A stretch of DNA of 18,645 bases from contig JBGUUX010000101.1 in assembly GCA_045133915.1 (NCBI GenBank), forward strand, positions 1 to 18,645, read 5' to 3'. The position numbers and the translations under genes were made by a program. Under the pieces are notes generated by a model that did not search any database, was not told where the DNA came from, and saw only the letters and a list, made by a program, of their open reading frames with translations. The DNA is from RGIG7300 sp045133915. GTDB lineage: Bacteria > Bacillota > Clostridia > Oscillospirales > CAG-272. Of this stretch, positions 7,253 to 13,214 are shown piece by piece. Positions within the stretch are counted from its first letter, which is position 1. Each line of letters opens with the position of its first letter.

Positions 7253-8647
7253 TCAGTTAAAGGCGCTAAAGCCAAAGTCGGACATCGAAAGTCCGGTGTA
7301 GGTTTGTATAAGTGTATTTGAAGCGTCAAGACAAAGAAGCGCTGTGTTCTTTGCCACCGACTCAAACTGTGTACGGTAGGATGAATTACCGCTGTAGCTT
7401 GTAAGATCAAAGCCGTTGTTTGACGCTGTCATTTTTGCCGAGCCGTAGTAGGGAGTGTTGGCTCCTACGCTATAATAGCTCTCTACGGTGTAGCTGTCCG
7501 AGATACCCGTCATATAGATGACCGTTCTTACAGAGATATCCCGACCTGTAAACTTGTATACTATCTCAAGGGTAGTCTTGTTTGTTGACGGATCGTATTT
7601 TACGTACTGTGTGCTTGTGTTACCGTCGGTGTGGGTAACGTTTGCCTGAAAATACTTTATGTTTGCGTCGGTCATGCCTCGCCGGGAGATATAGTAGGTA
7701 AGCTTATCGTACTTGTCCTTAAATATCTCTTTTTGGCATCTTGCGCATACACCTCTGTCGGTGGTATGACCGAGAGCCGAACCGCTTGAAGCTCCGCAGA
7801 CCGAACATTTCATAGGCTTGCTGCAGTCAGCTCCTTCGAACCTATGACCCTTGGGGGCTATCATCTCGCCGCATTTTTCACACAGGCTTCCCTCGGTACA
7901 GTTAAGCACGGGGCACTTATGTCCCGTAGGCATACCCTTCTTCATAGAGCAGAGGGTACACTCGGCAGGTTTGGTACAGCCTGCTTCGGTGAATATATGT
8001 TCACAGTCGGCGTAAAGCAGGTTCTCGCAGAAGGTCTTTATTACCTGTGCAAGCTCTGCACGGGTTATTGAATCACGGGGGTTAAGTCTGCCGTTGTTAC
8101 CTGCGATAATGCCTTTGCCTACCGCCCAGCCAAAGGCGGTAACGGCCCAGTCGGCTGTATCGGCTGAATCGGTAAAGACGGACAGATCTCCCTCAGCAGG
8201 ACATTCTTTTCCGCTTGAAAGGGTGAAGTTGTACATCAGGGTCACCGCTTCCTGTCTTGAAAGGGTCTTACCTATGCCGAAAAGCGTTTCGGATATACCG
8301 CTTGTATATCCCTTTGCCACAGCCTTATTGACGTAGGGAGCATGCCATGCGCCCTCTTTTACGTCGGTAAAAGAACACTGAGGATACTCTGTTTCATCGC
8401 CGTCAAGCATAGACAGTACCGTCATCATCTGCTCACGGGTGGTAACGCCTTTAGGATCAAAGCTTGTCTTTGATTTACCCGACATTATTGAGTTTGAGTA
8501 GCAGAACTCAATAGCGGGAACGAACCAGCCGTTTTGTGCATCTGTAAACGGAAGCTTTGCCTCGTCGGTTATAACGTATGCGTTGATTGGCAAACTGCCG
8601 ACAAGCATCAGGAGCACTGTGATCAGCGCAAAGATCTTTTTAGTCAT
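7253..8647 (-). CDS. SLH-domain surface protein with cysteine repeats
   Basis: A 464-residue exported protein. A signal peptide (about 1-23, cut near INA/YV) is followed by three SLH domains (about 33-82, 91-142, 157-206). These recur as FTD...W..P/A.....G...G......DP..TR.E, the module that binds secondary cell-wall polymer. A cysteine-rich region (about 215-304, 13 Cys) follows, with two copies of an H-x-F-x-x-A-x-C-x-K-P-x-x-C-x-x-C pattern (from H217 and from H268), each ending in GH; these look like zinc-binding or disulfide knuckles. The C-terminal 155 residues are predicted beta-rich and unrecognised. The start overlaps the end of the methyltransferase gene by 8 bases, with AGAGGA as ribosome site. 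It is probably a wall-attached protein; its binding partner is unknown. Confidence 0.88.
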   Translation of the reverse strand: MTKKIFALITVLLMLVGSLPINAYVITDEAKLPFTDAQNGWFVPAIEFCYSNSIMSGKSKTSFDPKGVTTREQMMTVLSMLDGDETEYPQCSFTDVKEGAWHAPYVNKAVAKGYTSGISETLFGIGKTLSRQEAVTLMYNFTLSSGKECPAEGDLSVFTDSADTADWAVTAFGWAVGKGIIAGNNGRLNPRDSITRAELAQVIKTFCENLLYADCEHIFTEAGCTKPAECTLCSMKKGMPTGHKCPVLNCTEGSLCEKCGEMIAPKGHRFEGADCSKPMKCSVCGASSGSALGHTTDRGVCARCQKEIFKDKYDKLTYYISRRGMTDANIKYFQANVTHTDGNTSTQYVKYDPSTNKTTLEIVYKFTGRDISVRTVIYMTGISDSYTVESYYSVGANTPYYGSAKMTASNNGFDLTSYSGNSSYRTQFESVAKNTALLCLDASNTLIQTYTGLSMSDFGFSAFN

Positions 8648-9692
8648 TTCTATCCTCTTTCACTGCGTAAAGGTTGATATCCCAGTCGGGAATGTAACTG
8701 AATCTTCTTAAATAAAGCTTATGGTCGGGACAGAGCTTATGCACCTTTTCTGTAAGCTTAAAAATATCCTCTGTCCTATGATAGAGCGAAACCAGAAGGT
8801 CGGGGGCGTAAGCCCTTATTGTGTTCTCACTTCCCGTAAGAGCCTTGTCCTCTGCGCCCTCTACGTCGTACTTGATGTAGTCTATCTTTTCGTTACCTAC
8901 GGTGTTGTCAAGGGTGTCAAAGTCAAGCAATACCGTTTTGCCCTGCTTGCCTTGGGCTGCACCTCTGCCTGCACCCATATTGAATTCCACCGTCTCGGTT
9001 TTATCCCAGGTGCCCTTGTTTACGGGGATAATTCGCTCATCCTCGATAGACGAGAGCTTTTTGAAGTTCTTGGGGTCGGGCTCAAGGGCAAATATCTTTT
9101 TTACGTTGGGGCATTTTTTTATAAATTCGGTTGCCGTGTCCCCGGTATACGCTCCGCAGTCTGCGATGTTGATATATCTTTCGGGACGTATGATACTTTG
9201 CCATACCTCTTGGGGATCGCTTTCTGCCTTAAAGAGATATTCAAGCTTGCCCGACAGACGGTAGGAGATTATGTTATCATAGATCTCTTTTGATTTTTTA
9301 TCTGCCAAAAGCTCTCTTGCGGAGTTTATTTCAGCCTTATGCTCCTCGTAATACTCGTCGGTAAATAGCGTGTCGCCGTAAACCGGAACACAGGGAGCAT
9401 AGAGCTCTCGCTCGCCGGCTATACGGAGTATATTTTCTCTCACTTCCAAAAGGGAGGTGGCAAAGGAAACAAGGACTATAAAATCCTCGTATCTCTCGCA
9501 AAAGTCGGAGTATCTCTCCACAGCCATGCCGTGAAAAGTCTTTCCCGGATGGTAGAAATCGTCGGAAGCAAAGATACCTTGGCACTCTATATTATAATCC
9601 GAGAAAACGGAGAGGATCTTATCCGCTCCGTTTCCCATGCCGTATATTACTTTGGGTTTATCTGAATTTTTTAAATATTTCCAGAGGTCCAT
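8640..9692 (-). CDS. FkbM family methyltransferase with N-terminal Rossmann-like domain
   Basis: A 350-residue cytoplasmic protein. The C-terminal domain (about 170-340) is a SAM-dependent methyltransferase of the FkbM type: IADCGAYTGD (176-185) is the SAM-binding loop, ALEPDP (202-207) the acidic strand, and DYIKYDVEGAE (271-281) the FkbM signature. The N-terminal part (about 12-105) begins with VIYGMGNGADKIL, a glycine-rich nucleotide-binding-like loop, and continues as an alternating Rossmann-like fold often found before FkbM domains. Such enzymes usually O-methylate glycans or natural products; the substrate here is unknown. It sits between lysC (1-base TGATG overlap) and an SLH surface-protein gene (8-base overlap), so modification of a surface glycan is an attractive inference but unproven. 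Confidence 0.88.
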   Translation of the reverse strand: MDLWKYLKNSDKPKVIYGMGNGADKILSVFSDYNIECQGIFASDDFYHPGKTFHGMAVERYSDFCERYEDFIVLVSFATSLLEVRENILRIAGERELYAPCVPVYGDTLFTDEYYEEHKAEINSARELLADKKSKEIYDNIISYRLSGKLEYLFKAESDPQEVWQSIIRPERYINIADCGAYTGDTATEFIKKCPNVKKIFALEPDPKNFKKLSSIEDERIIPVNKGTWDKTETVEFNMGAGRGAAQGKQGKTVLLDFDTLDNTVGNEKIDYIKYDVEGAEDKALTGSENTIRAYAPDLLVSLYHRTEDIFKLTEKVHKLCPDHKLYLRRFSYIPDWDINLYAVKEDRND

Positions 9693-11005
9693 CAGCCTAC
9701 AAACTCAGCATAGATAGCGCGCAGAGCCTTTTCAAAGTCCTGAGCGTCAACTGCGATGATGATATTAAGCTCGCAGGAGCCCTGGTCGATCATGCGGATG
9801 TTGATATCAGCCTTTGCTATTGATGTAAGAAGCTTTGCTGCAACACCCTTGGACGCAACCATGCCGCGACCAACCACTGCGATAAGAGCAAGGTCGTCGT
9901 GGATAGCAATGGTGTCGGGATCTGTAGCCTTGCAGATCTGGGGGATGATACGGGTACGCTTATCTTCAAGAGAAGCGGTGTTTACGATAACGCTCATGGT
10001 ATCGATACCGGAGGGCAGATGTTCAAAGGAGATACCTTCGTTTTCAAGAACCTCAAGAACTCTTCTGCCAAAACCAAGCTCGGAGTTCATCATGTCCTTT
10101 TCTACGGTAATAACGCTGAAGCCCTTCTTACCTGCGATACCTGTGATGACCTTGGTAGCATTCTCCTCTGCTACGGGAACGATCATTGTGCCGCGGTCAG
10201 CGGGATTGTTGGTGTTCTTGATATTGATCGGAATACCTGCGATACGAACGGGGAATATAGCATCCTCGTGAAGAACGGTAGCGCCCATGTAAGAGAGCTC
10301 ACGCAGCTCACGGTATGTAATGGTGTCGATAACCTGAGGATTTTCTATGATTCTGGGGTCTGCCATAAGGAAGCCGGAAACGTCGGTCCAGTTTTCGTAG
10401 ATGTCAGCCTTAGCCGCTCTTGCTACGATAGAACCTGTGATATCAGAGCCGCCTCTTGAGAAGGTCTTGATGGTATCGTTGGGCATAGCGCCGTAGAAAC
10501 CGGGGATAACGGCATACTTGTGCTTACTGAGACGTGCAGCCATTGCATCGTTGGTCTTTTCTGCATCAAAGGTACCGTCCTCCTTGAAGAAGATCACCTC
10601 TGCCGCATCTATAAAGTCAAAGTTAAGATACTTAGCAAGGATCTTACCGTTGAGGTACTCGCCGCGGCTGGCAACGAAGTCACGGCCTGCCTTGTGAAGT
10701 ACGGAATGACGGATAAAGTAATAGTCCTCTTCAAGGCTGAAGTCCTCGAGACCAAGGTCCTTTATGATACCGTCGTAACGGTCGGTGATACGGCTGAATA
10801 TTTCGTCTATACTCTCACCCTGAGATGCCATTTTATAACAGGTATACAGAAGGTCTGTAACCTTATCGTCGTCAGAAAATCTCTTACCGGGAGCGGAAGG
10901 GATAACGTAGTGACGGCAGTCCTCTGCCAGCACGATATCCGCTACTTTTTTAAACTGTTTTGCGTCGGCAAGGGAGCTGCCGCCGAACTTAACTACCTTT
11001 AACAT
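9692..11005 (-). CDS. lysC: Aspartate kinase
   Basis: A 437-residue monofunctional aspartokinase, which phosphorylates aspartate in the first step towards lysine, diaminopimelate, threonine and methionine. KFGGSS (6-11) opens the amino-acid kinase domain. FSRGGSDITGSIVA (182-195), WTDVSGFLMADPR (206-218) and ELSYMGATVLHEDAI (236-250) are family signatures. Two ACT regulatory domains (about 288-355 and 371-437) imply feedback control by an end-product amino acid. AGAGGAGAAA precedes the ATG. The transcript leader is only about 40 bases, so there is no room for a lysine riboswitch. It is the first gene of a four-gene unit. Diaminopimelate or dipicolinate supply for wall and spore is a plausible use. 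The symbol is by function; the isoenzyme class is not certain. Confidence 0.94.
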   Translation of the reverse strand: MLKVVKFGGSSLADAKQFKKVADIVLAEDCRHYVIPSAPGKRFSDDDKVTDLLYTCYKMASQGESIDEIFSRITDRYDGIIKDLGLEDFSLEEDYYFIRHSVLHKAGRDFVASRGEYLNGKILAKYLNFDFIDAAEVIFFKEDGTFDAEKTNDAMAARLSKHKYAVIPGFYGAMPNDTIKTFSRGGSDITGSIVARAAKADIYENWTDVSGFLMADPRIIENPQVIDTITYRELRELSYMGATVLHEDAIFPVRIAGIPINIKNTNNPADRGTMIVPVAEENATKVITGIAGKKGFSVITVEKDMMNSELGFGRRVLEVLENEGISFEHLPSGIDTMSVIVNTASLEDKRTRIIPQICKATDPDTIAIHDDLALIAVVGRGMVASKGVAAKLLTSIAKADINIRMIDQGSCELNIIIAVDAQDFEKALRAIYAEFVG

Positions 11006-11050
11006 TGGGGAATTTCTCCTCTATAAATATAAAATAATCGAATTATAGAC

Positions 11051-11079
11051 ATTATATGAAAAAAATTAATATTTGTCAA
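11051..11079 (-). promoter_or_regulatory. Perfect sigma-A promoter of the lysC-fkbM-SLH-pncB unit
   Basis: On the minus strand TTGACA (11074-11079) is followed after exactly 17 bases by TATAAT (11051-11056), a complete consensus match. Transcription should begin near 11044, about 40 bases before the lysC ATG. The -35 box lies inside the spacer of an opposing sigma-E-like promoter. Confidence 0.85.
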
Positions 11080-11095
11080 GGTCAAATCATATATA
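11066..11095 (+). promoter_or_regulatory. Candidate sigma-E promoter of the SpoIVF-like pair
   Basis: TTAATATT (11066-11073) matches the sigma-E -35 pattern GKMATATT at 7 of 8 positions. After 14 bases CATATATA (11088-11095) matches CATAHAHT at 7 of 8. The -10 sequence and spacing are the same as in the candidate before spoIIP. The Bacillus spoIVF operon is known to be sigma-E driven, which supports the call. The region is AT-rich, so a chance match is possible. Confidence 0.5.
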
Positions 11096-11117
11096 TGTCT
11101 TAAGGCAGGTGTTTAAA

Positions 11118-11324
11118 ATGAAAATAACTTATACAAATAAACCCATGAACCGTCAGAAGGGCAGTAATGCCTCTATAAAAACCATTGTTTTTATGAGCTG
11201 TCTTGTTGCCTGTATGGTGGCGGTAAAGGTAATATATAATCCCACCGATACAATGGAGGATGTTGCCGCAATGGCGGAGATATCGGGCGAGACTCTTTCG
11301 GAAGAAACCGAGGAAATATATTGA
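11118..11324 (+). CDS. Small one-pass membrane protein, possibly a reduced SpoIVFA-like partner
   Basis: A 68-residue protein: a positively charged N-terminus (MKITYTNKPMNRQKG), one membrane segment (about 21-39, IVFMSCLVACMVAVKVI) and an acidic tail rich in Glu. By charge, the N-terminus is inside and the tail outside. I chose the ATG at 11118 because AGGCAGGT lies before it; an in-frame upstream ATG at 11073 would place the start within the promoter. The next gene starts inside its stop codon (TTGA), so the two are translationally coupled. In Bacillus the gene before spoIVFB is spoIVFA, whose product has the same inside-TM-outside topology but adds a large LytM domain that is absent here. 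I do not see sequence similarity strong enough to call it SpoIVFA. Confidence 0.7.
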   Translation: MKITYTNKPMNRQKGSNASIKTIVFMSCLVACMVAVKVIYNPTDTMEDVAAMAEISGETLSEETEEIY

Positions 11325-11869
11325 CCAAGATCAAAGTTCCTATAGTTACCGTCATATGCCTTATCGGGCTTATATTTATTGAGCCCACGACATATCTCGG
11401 ACTGATATTTCTGTCAATTCTTCTCCACGAAGCGGGACATCTTTTGGTTATGGCTCTTTTAGGCATTGGCATAGAAAGGGTAACTCTGCTTCCCATCGGG
11501 ATAGATATAAAACGGCAGCAGAAATATATCTCTTATCCCAAGGAAATGATACTTGCGCTTGCCGGTATAGCCGTAAACCTTCTCGTTTTTATTATATTCA
11601 GAAAATATGAGTTTTTCGCATATACCAATCTTCTCTATGCCCTTATAAATCTTATACCGATAAAAGGTCTTGACGGCGGATGTGCCCTTGAGGCCTTTTT
11701 GCTCTCGGTCTGCGATTGCGATACTGCAGACAGGATACTTAAGACCATATCCTTTATCTTTCTTTGGCTTTTGTGGATGACGGGAGTATACGTGCTGCTC
11801 ATCCTTAATGGAAATATAAGCATTTTCGCCTTGTCGGTCTTTCTGTTTGTTTCGGTTATTATGAAATAA
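11321..11869 (+). CDS. SpoIVFB-like site-2 (M50) intramembrane metalloprotease
   Basis: A 182-residue polytopic membrane protease. HEAGH (36-40) is the zinc-binding HExxH motif within a membrane helix. NLIPIKGLDGG (110-120) is the second S2P motif, with D118 as third zinc ligand; the LAGIAVNLL segment (80-88) is also typical. The remaining hydrophobic stretches suggest about six membrane segments. SpoIVFB in Bacillus cleaves pro-sigma-K in the membrane around the forespore. The present protein ends after the membrane domain and lacks the cytoplasmic CBS domain of the Bacillus protein (288 residues). The start is TTG, overlapping the previous stop, with AGGA 6 bases before it. The coupling to a one-pass membrane protein and the sigma-E-like promoter favour a SpoIVFB role. 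Another M50 housekeeping protease is the alternative. Confidence 0.82.
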   Translation: MTKIKVPIVTVICLIGLIFIEPTTYLGLIFLSILLHEAGHLLVMALLGIGIERVTLLPIGIDIKRQQKYISYPKEMILALAGIAVNLLVFIIFRKYEFFAYTNLLYALINLIPIKGLDGGCALEAFLLSVCDCDTADRILKTISFIFLWLLWMTGVYVLLILNGNISIFALSVFLFVSVIMK

Positions 11870-11883
11870 TTTTTTAAAAACTA

Positions 11884-11912
11884 TTGCATTTATATGTACT
11901 TTTTGATATTAT
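11884..11912 (+). promoter_or_regulatory. Sigma-A promoter of the pot operon
   Basis: TTGCAT (11884-11889), a 17-base spacer, then TATTAT (11907-11912). It starts 15 bases after the SpoIVFB-like stop. Transcription would begin near 11919, leaving a leader of about 190 bases before potA. Confidence 0.6.
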
Positions 11913-11930
11913 AATCTTGTATTTTACAGA

Positions 11931-12060
11931 AACGGATTTTGCACGAATTTTAGAAGGGAAAGTCCCTTTTCTGCACGATTTGTTTACCACTCTGGTGAGG
12001 TTCCCGCCTCTTTCGGGGTGTTTTTTTCGTGTAGCGCTTTTTACCGTGCAAAGGAAACGA
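11931..12060 (+). ncRNA. Candidate structured leader RNA / attenuator before potA, class not recognised
   Basis: Hand folding gives nested helices. An outer stem pairs TTTGCACG (11938-11945) with CGTGCAAA (12045-12052), 8 bp. Inside, a hairpin pairs AAGGGA (11954-11959) with TCCCTT (11963-11968). A second long-range stem pairs CTGCACGA (11971-11978) with TCGTGTAG (12027-12034), with one G-U. Within that, ACCA/TGGT (11986-11996) forms a hairpin, and CGCCTC (12005-12010) pairs with GGGGTG (12015-12020) before seven T. CCTC can alternatively pair with GAGG (11997-12000), which would break the terminator. I could not match it to a known riboswitch, T-box or SRP RNA. It may control the polyamine transporter in cis, or be an independent small RNA. 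Confidence 0.45.
12005..12027 (+). terminator. Attenuator-type terminator in the pot leader
   Basis: CGCCTC (12005-12010) pairs with GGGGTG (12015-12020), with two G-U pairs and a TTTC loop, followed by seven T. It lies 85 bases before the potA ATG and downstream of the likely promoter, so it would cut the transcript before the operon unless prevented. Confidence 0.5.
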
Positions 12061-12092
12061 AAATAAATAATACAAAAAACCGTTATTTATTT
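12061..12092 (+). repeat. AT-only inverted repeat next to the potA ribosome site
   Basis: AAATAAATAA (12061-12070) is the exact reverse complement of TTATTTATTT (12083-12092), with a 12-base gap; the pairing extends by one further A-T. The potA ribosome site AGGAGA begins 3 bases later. It could be a repressor operator or an RNA stem that alters access to the ribosome site. Confidence 0.6.
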
Positions 12093-12111
12093 TTAGGAGA
12101 ACAAAAAGCAA

Positions 12112-12717
12112 ATGAGTAATTCCAAAAACAAAATCATTGAATTAAAAAACGTTTCAATGACCTTCAGAGACAGCGACACCCCTGTTCTTAACAACATATC
12201 GCTGGACATCCACGACAATGAGTTCGTTACCCTGCTGGGTCCTTCCGGCTGCGGTAAGACCACCACACTTCGTATCATAGGCGGCTTTGCTACCCCCGAC
12301 AAGGGTGACCTTCTCTTTAACGGCAAGCGTATCAACGACGTGCCTCCTTATAAGAGACAGGTTAATACGGTATTCCAGAAGTACGCCCTTTTCCCTCATC
12401 TCAACGTTTACGATAACGTTGCCTTTGGTCTGCGTATCTCCAAGGTACCCGAAAAGGAGATAAAGCAGAGGGTAATGGAGATGCTTGAGATAGTGGATCT
12501 CTCCGGCTTTGAAAAGAGAACAATAGATCAGATGTCGGGCGGTCAGCAGCAGCGTATTGCTATAGCCCGCGCACTTGTAAACAATCCTAAGATCCTTCTG
12601 CTTGACGAGCCTCTGGGCGCTCTTGACTTAAAGCTCCGTAAGGAGATGCAGATAGAGCTTAAGAAGATACAGCAGCGTATGTCCATCACCTTCGTATACG
12701 TTACCCACGACCAGTAA
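12112..12717 (+). CDS. potA: PotA N-terminal fragment: ABC ATPase domain
   Basis: A 201-residue fragment holding a complete ATP-binding core: Walker A GPSGCGKT (43-50), Q-loop at Q89 (TVFQKYALFPH), signature MSGGQQQR (141-148), Walker B ILLLDEP (161-167), D-loop GALD (169-172) and H-loop H199. Translation ends just after THDQ. The full-length protein would power polyamine import through PotB and PotC(D). The C-terminal regulatory half, which normally completes the fold and dimer contacts, is missing, so activity of this piece alone is doubtful. TTAGGAGA lies 11 bases before the ATG. The gene follows the structured leader and an AT-rich inverted repeat. Confidence 0.8.
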   Translation: MSNSKNKIIELKNVSMTFRDSDTPVLNNISLDIHDNEFVTLLGPSGCGKTTTLRIIGGFATPDKGDLLFNGKRINDVPPYKRQVNTVFQKYALFPHLNVYDNVAFGLRISKVPEKEIKQRVMEMLEIVDLSGFEKRTIDQMSGGQQQRIAIARALVNNPKILLLDEPLGALDLKLRKEMQIELKKIQQRMSITFVYVTHDQ

Positions 12718-12729
12718 GAGGCTCTTACA

Positions 12730-13212
12730 ATGAGCGATACCGTCGTGGTTATGAACAAGGGTGAGATACAGCAGATAGGTACGCCTCAGGATATCTACAA
12801 CGAGCCTGTCAACGCCTTTGTTGCCAACTTTATCGGCGAGAGCAACATTCTCCCCGGTATCATGCACCGCGACTATCTCGTTGAGTTTGCGGGCAACAAC
12901 TTTGACTGTGTTGACGGCGGCTTTGAAGAAATGGAGCCCGTTGACGTTGTTATCCGTCCCGAGGATATCACCATAGTTCCCGCTTCCGACGAGGTGCTTA
13001 ACGGAGTTGTCGAGACCGTTACCTTTAAGGGCGTTCACTATGAGATAGTTGTAAACGCATACTCGGATTATTGGATAGTTCATTCTACCAAGTCTGCTAA
13101 CGTAGGCGAGGTAGTGGGTCTGTCCTTTACCCCCGAGGATATACATATCATGAAGAAGAGCGAGATGCCTAAGATCACCCGTTATACCGTAGGTCGTAGC
13201 GAGGAGGCATAA
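12730..13212 (+). CDS. PotA C-terminal fragment: end of ATPase domain plus TOBE domain
   Basis: A 160-residue frame, in phase with the upstream fragment, beginning at a methionine that is internal in normal PotA (MSDTVVVMNKGEIQQIGTPQDIYNEP). It contains the last strands of the ATPase domain and the C-terminal TOBE/OB-like regulatory domain (about 60-150; VDVVIRPEDITI at 64-75). GAGG (12718-12721), directly after the upstream stop, lies 8 bases before the ATG, so ribosomes ending at TAA could restart here. Whether this product is made is unknown. The stop at 13210-13212 lies 2 bases before the potB ATG. Confidence 0.6.
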   Translation: MSDTVVVMNKGEIQQIGTPQDIYNEPVNAFVANFIGESNILPGIMHRDYLVEFAGNNFDCVDGGFEEMEPVDVVIRPEDITIVPASDEVLNGVVETVTFKGVHYEIVVNAYSDYWIVHSTKSANVGEVVGLSFTPEDIHIMKKSEMPKITRYTVGRSEEA

Positions 13213-13214
13213 GG

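Larger units (their letters stand above)
12112..13212 (+). pseudogene. potA: potA interrupted by an in-frame TAA
   Basis: The whole frame, from the ATG at 12112 to TAA at 13210-13212, encodes a typical 366-codon spermidine/putrescine transporter ATPase, except that codon 202 (12715-12717) is TAA. Family members continue THDQ-EEALTMSD; here the codons read Q-stop-E-A-L-T-M-S-D, so a single GAA to TAA change explains it. There is no frameshift and both sides are otherwise well conserved. This points to a recent mutation, a sequencing error, or expression as two pieces, rather than old decay. The two halves are listed separately. Other genes here end in TAA, so TAA is not reassigned. Confidence 0.75.

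Noticed and set aside
11006..11050. Lysine riboswitch before the aspartate kinase
   Set aside because: The perfect promoter leaves only about 40 transcribed bases before the ATG, far too short for the lysine riboswitch.
11979..12027. SRP RNA or T-box element in the pot leader
   Set aside because: TTGTTTACCA resembles SRP RNA, but the GGAAGCAGCC part is absent. The terminator resembles those of T-boxes, but the GGTGG-ACCGCG T-box sequence is not present.
11884..12066. 60-codon open frame in the pot leader
   Set aside because: It begins within the promoter boxes, has no ribosome site, and runs through the terminator stem and T-run; the stretch is better explained as an RNA leader.
12715..12717. 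TAA as a reassigned or recoded sense codon
   Set aside because: TAA ends several intact genes here, including potA itself, and TAA is not a selenocysteine or pyrrolysine codon.
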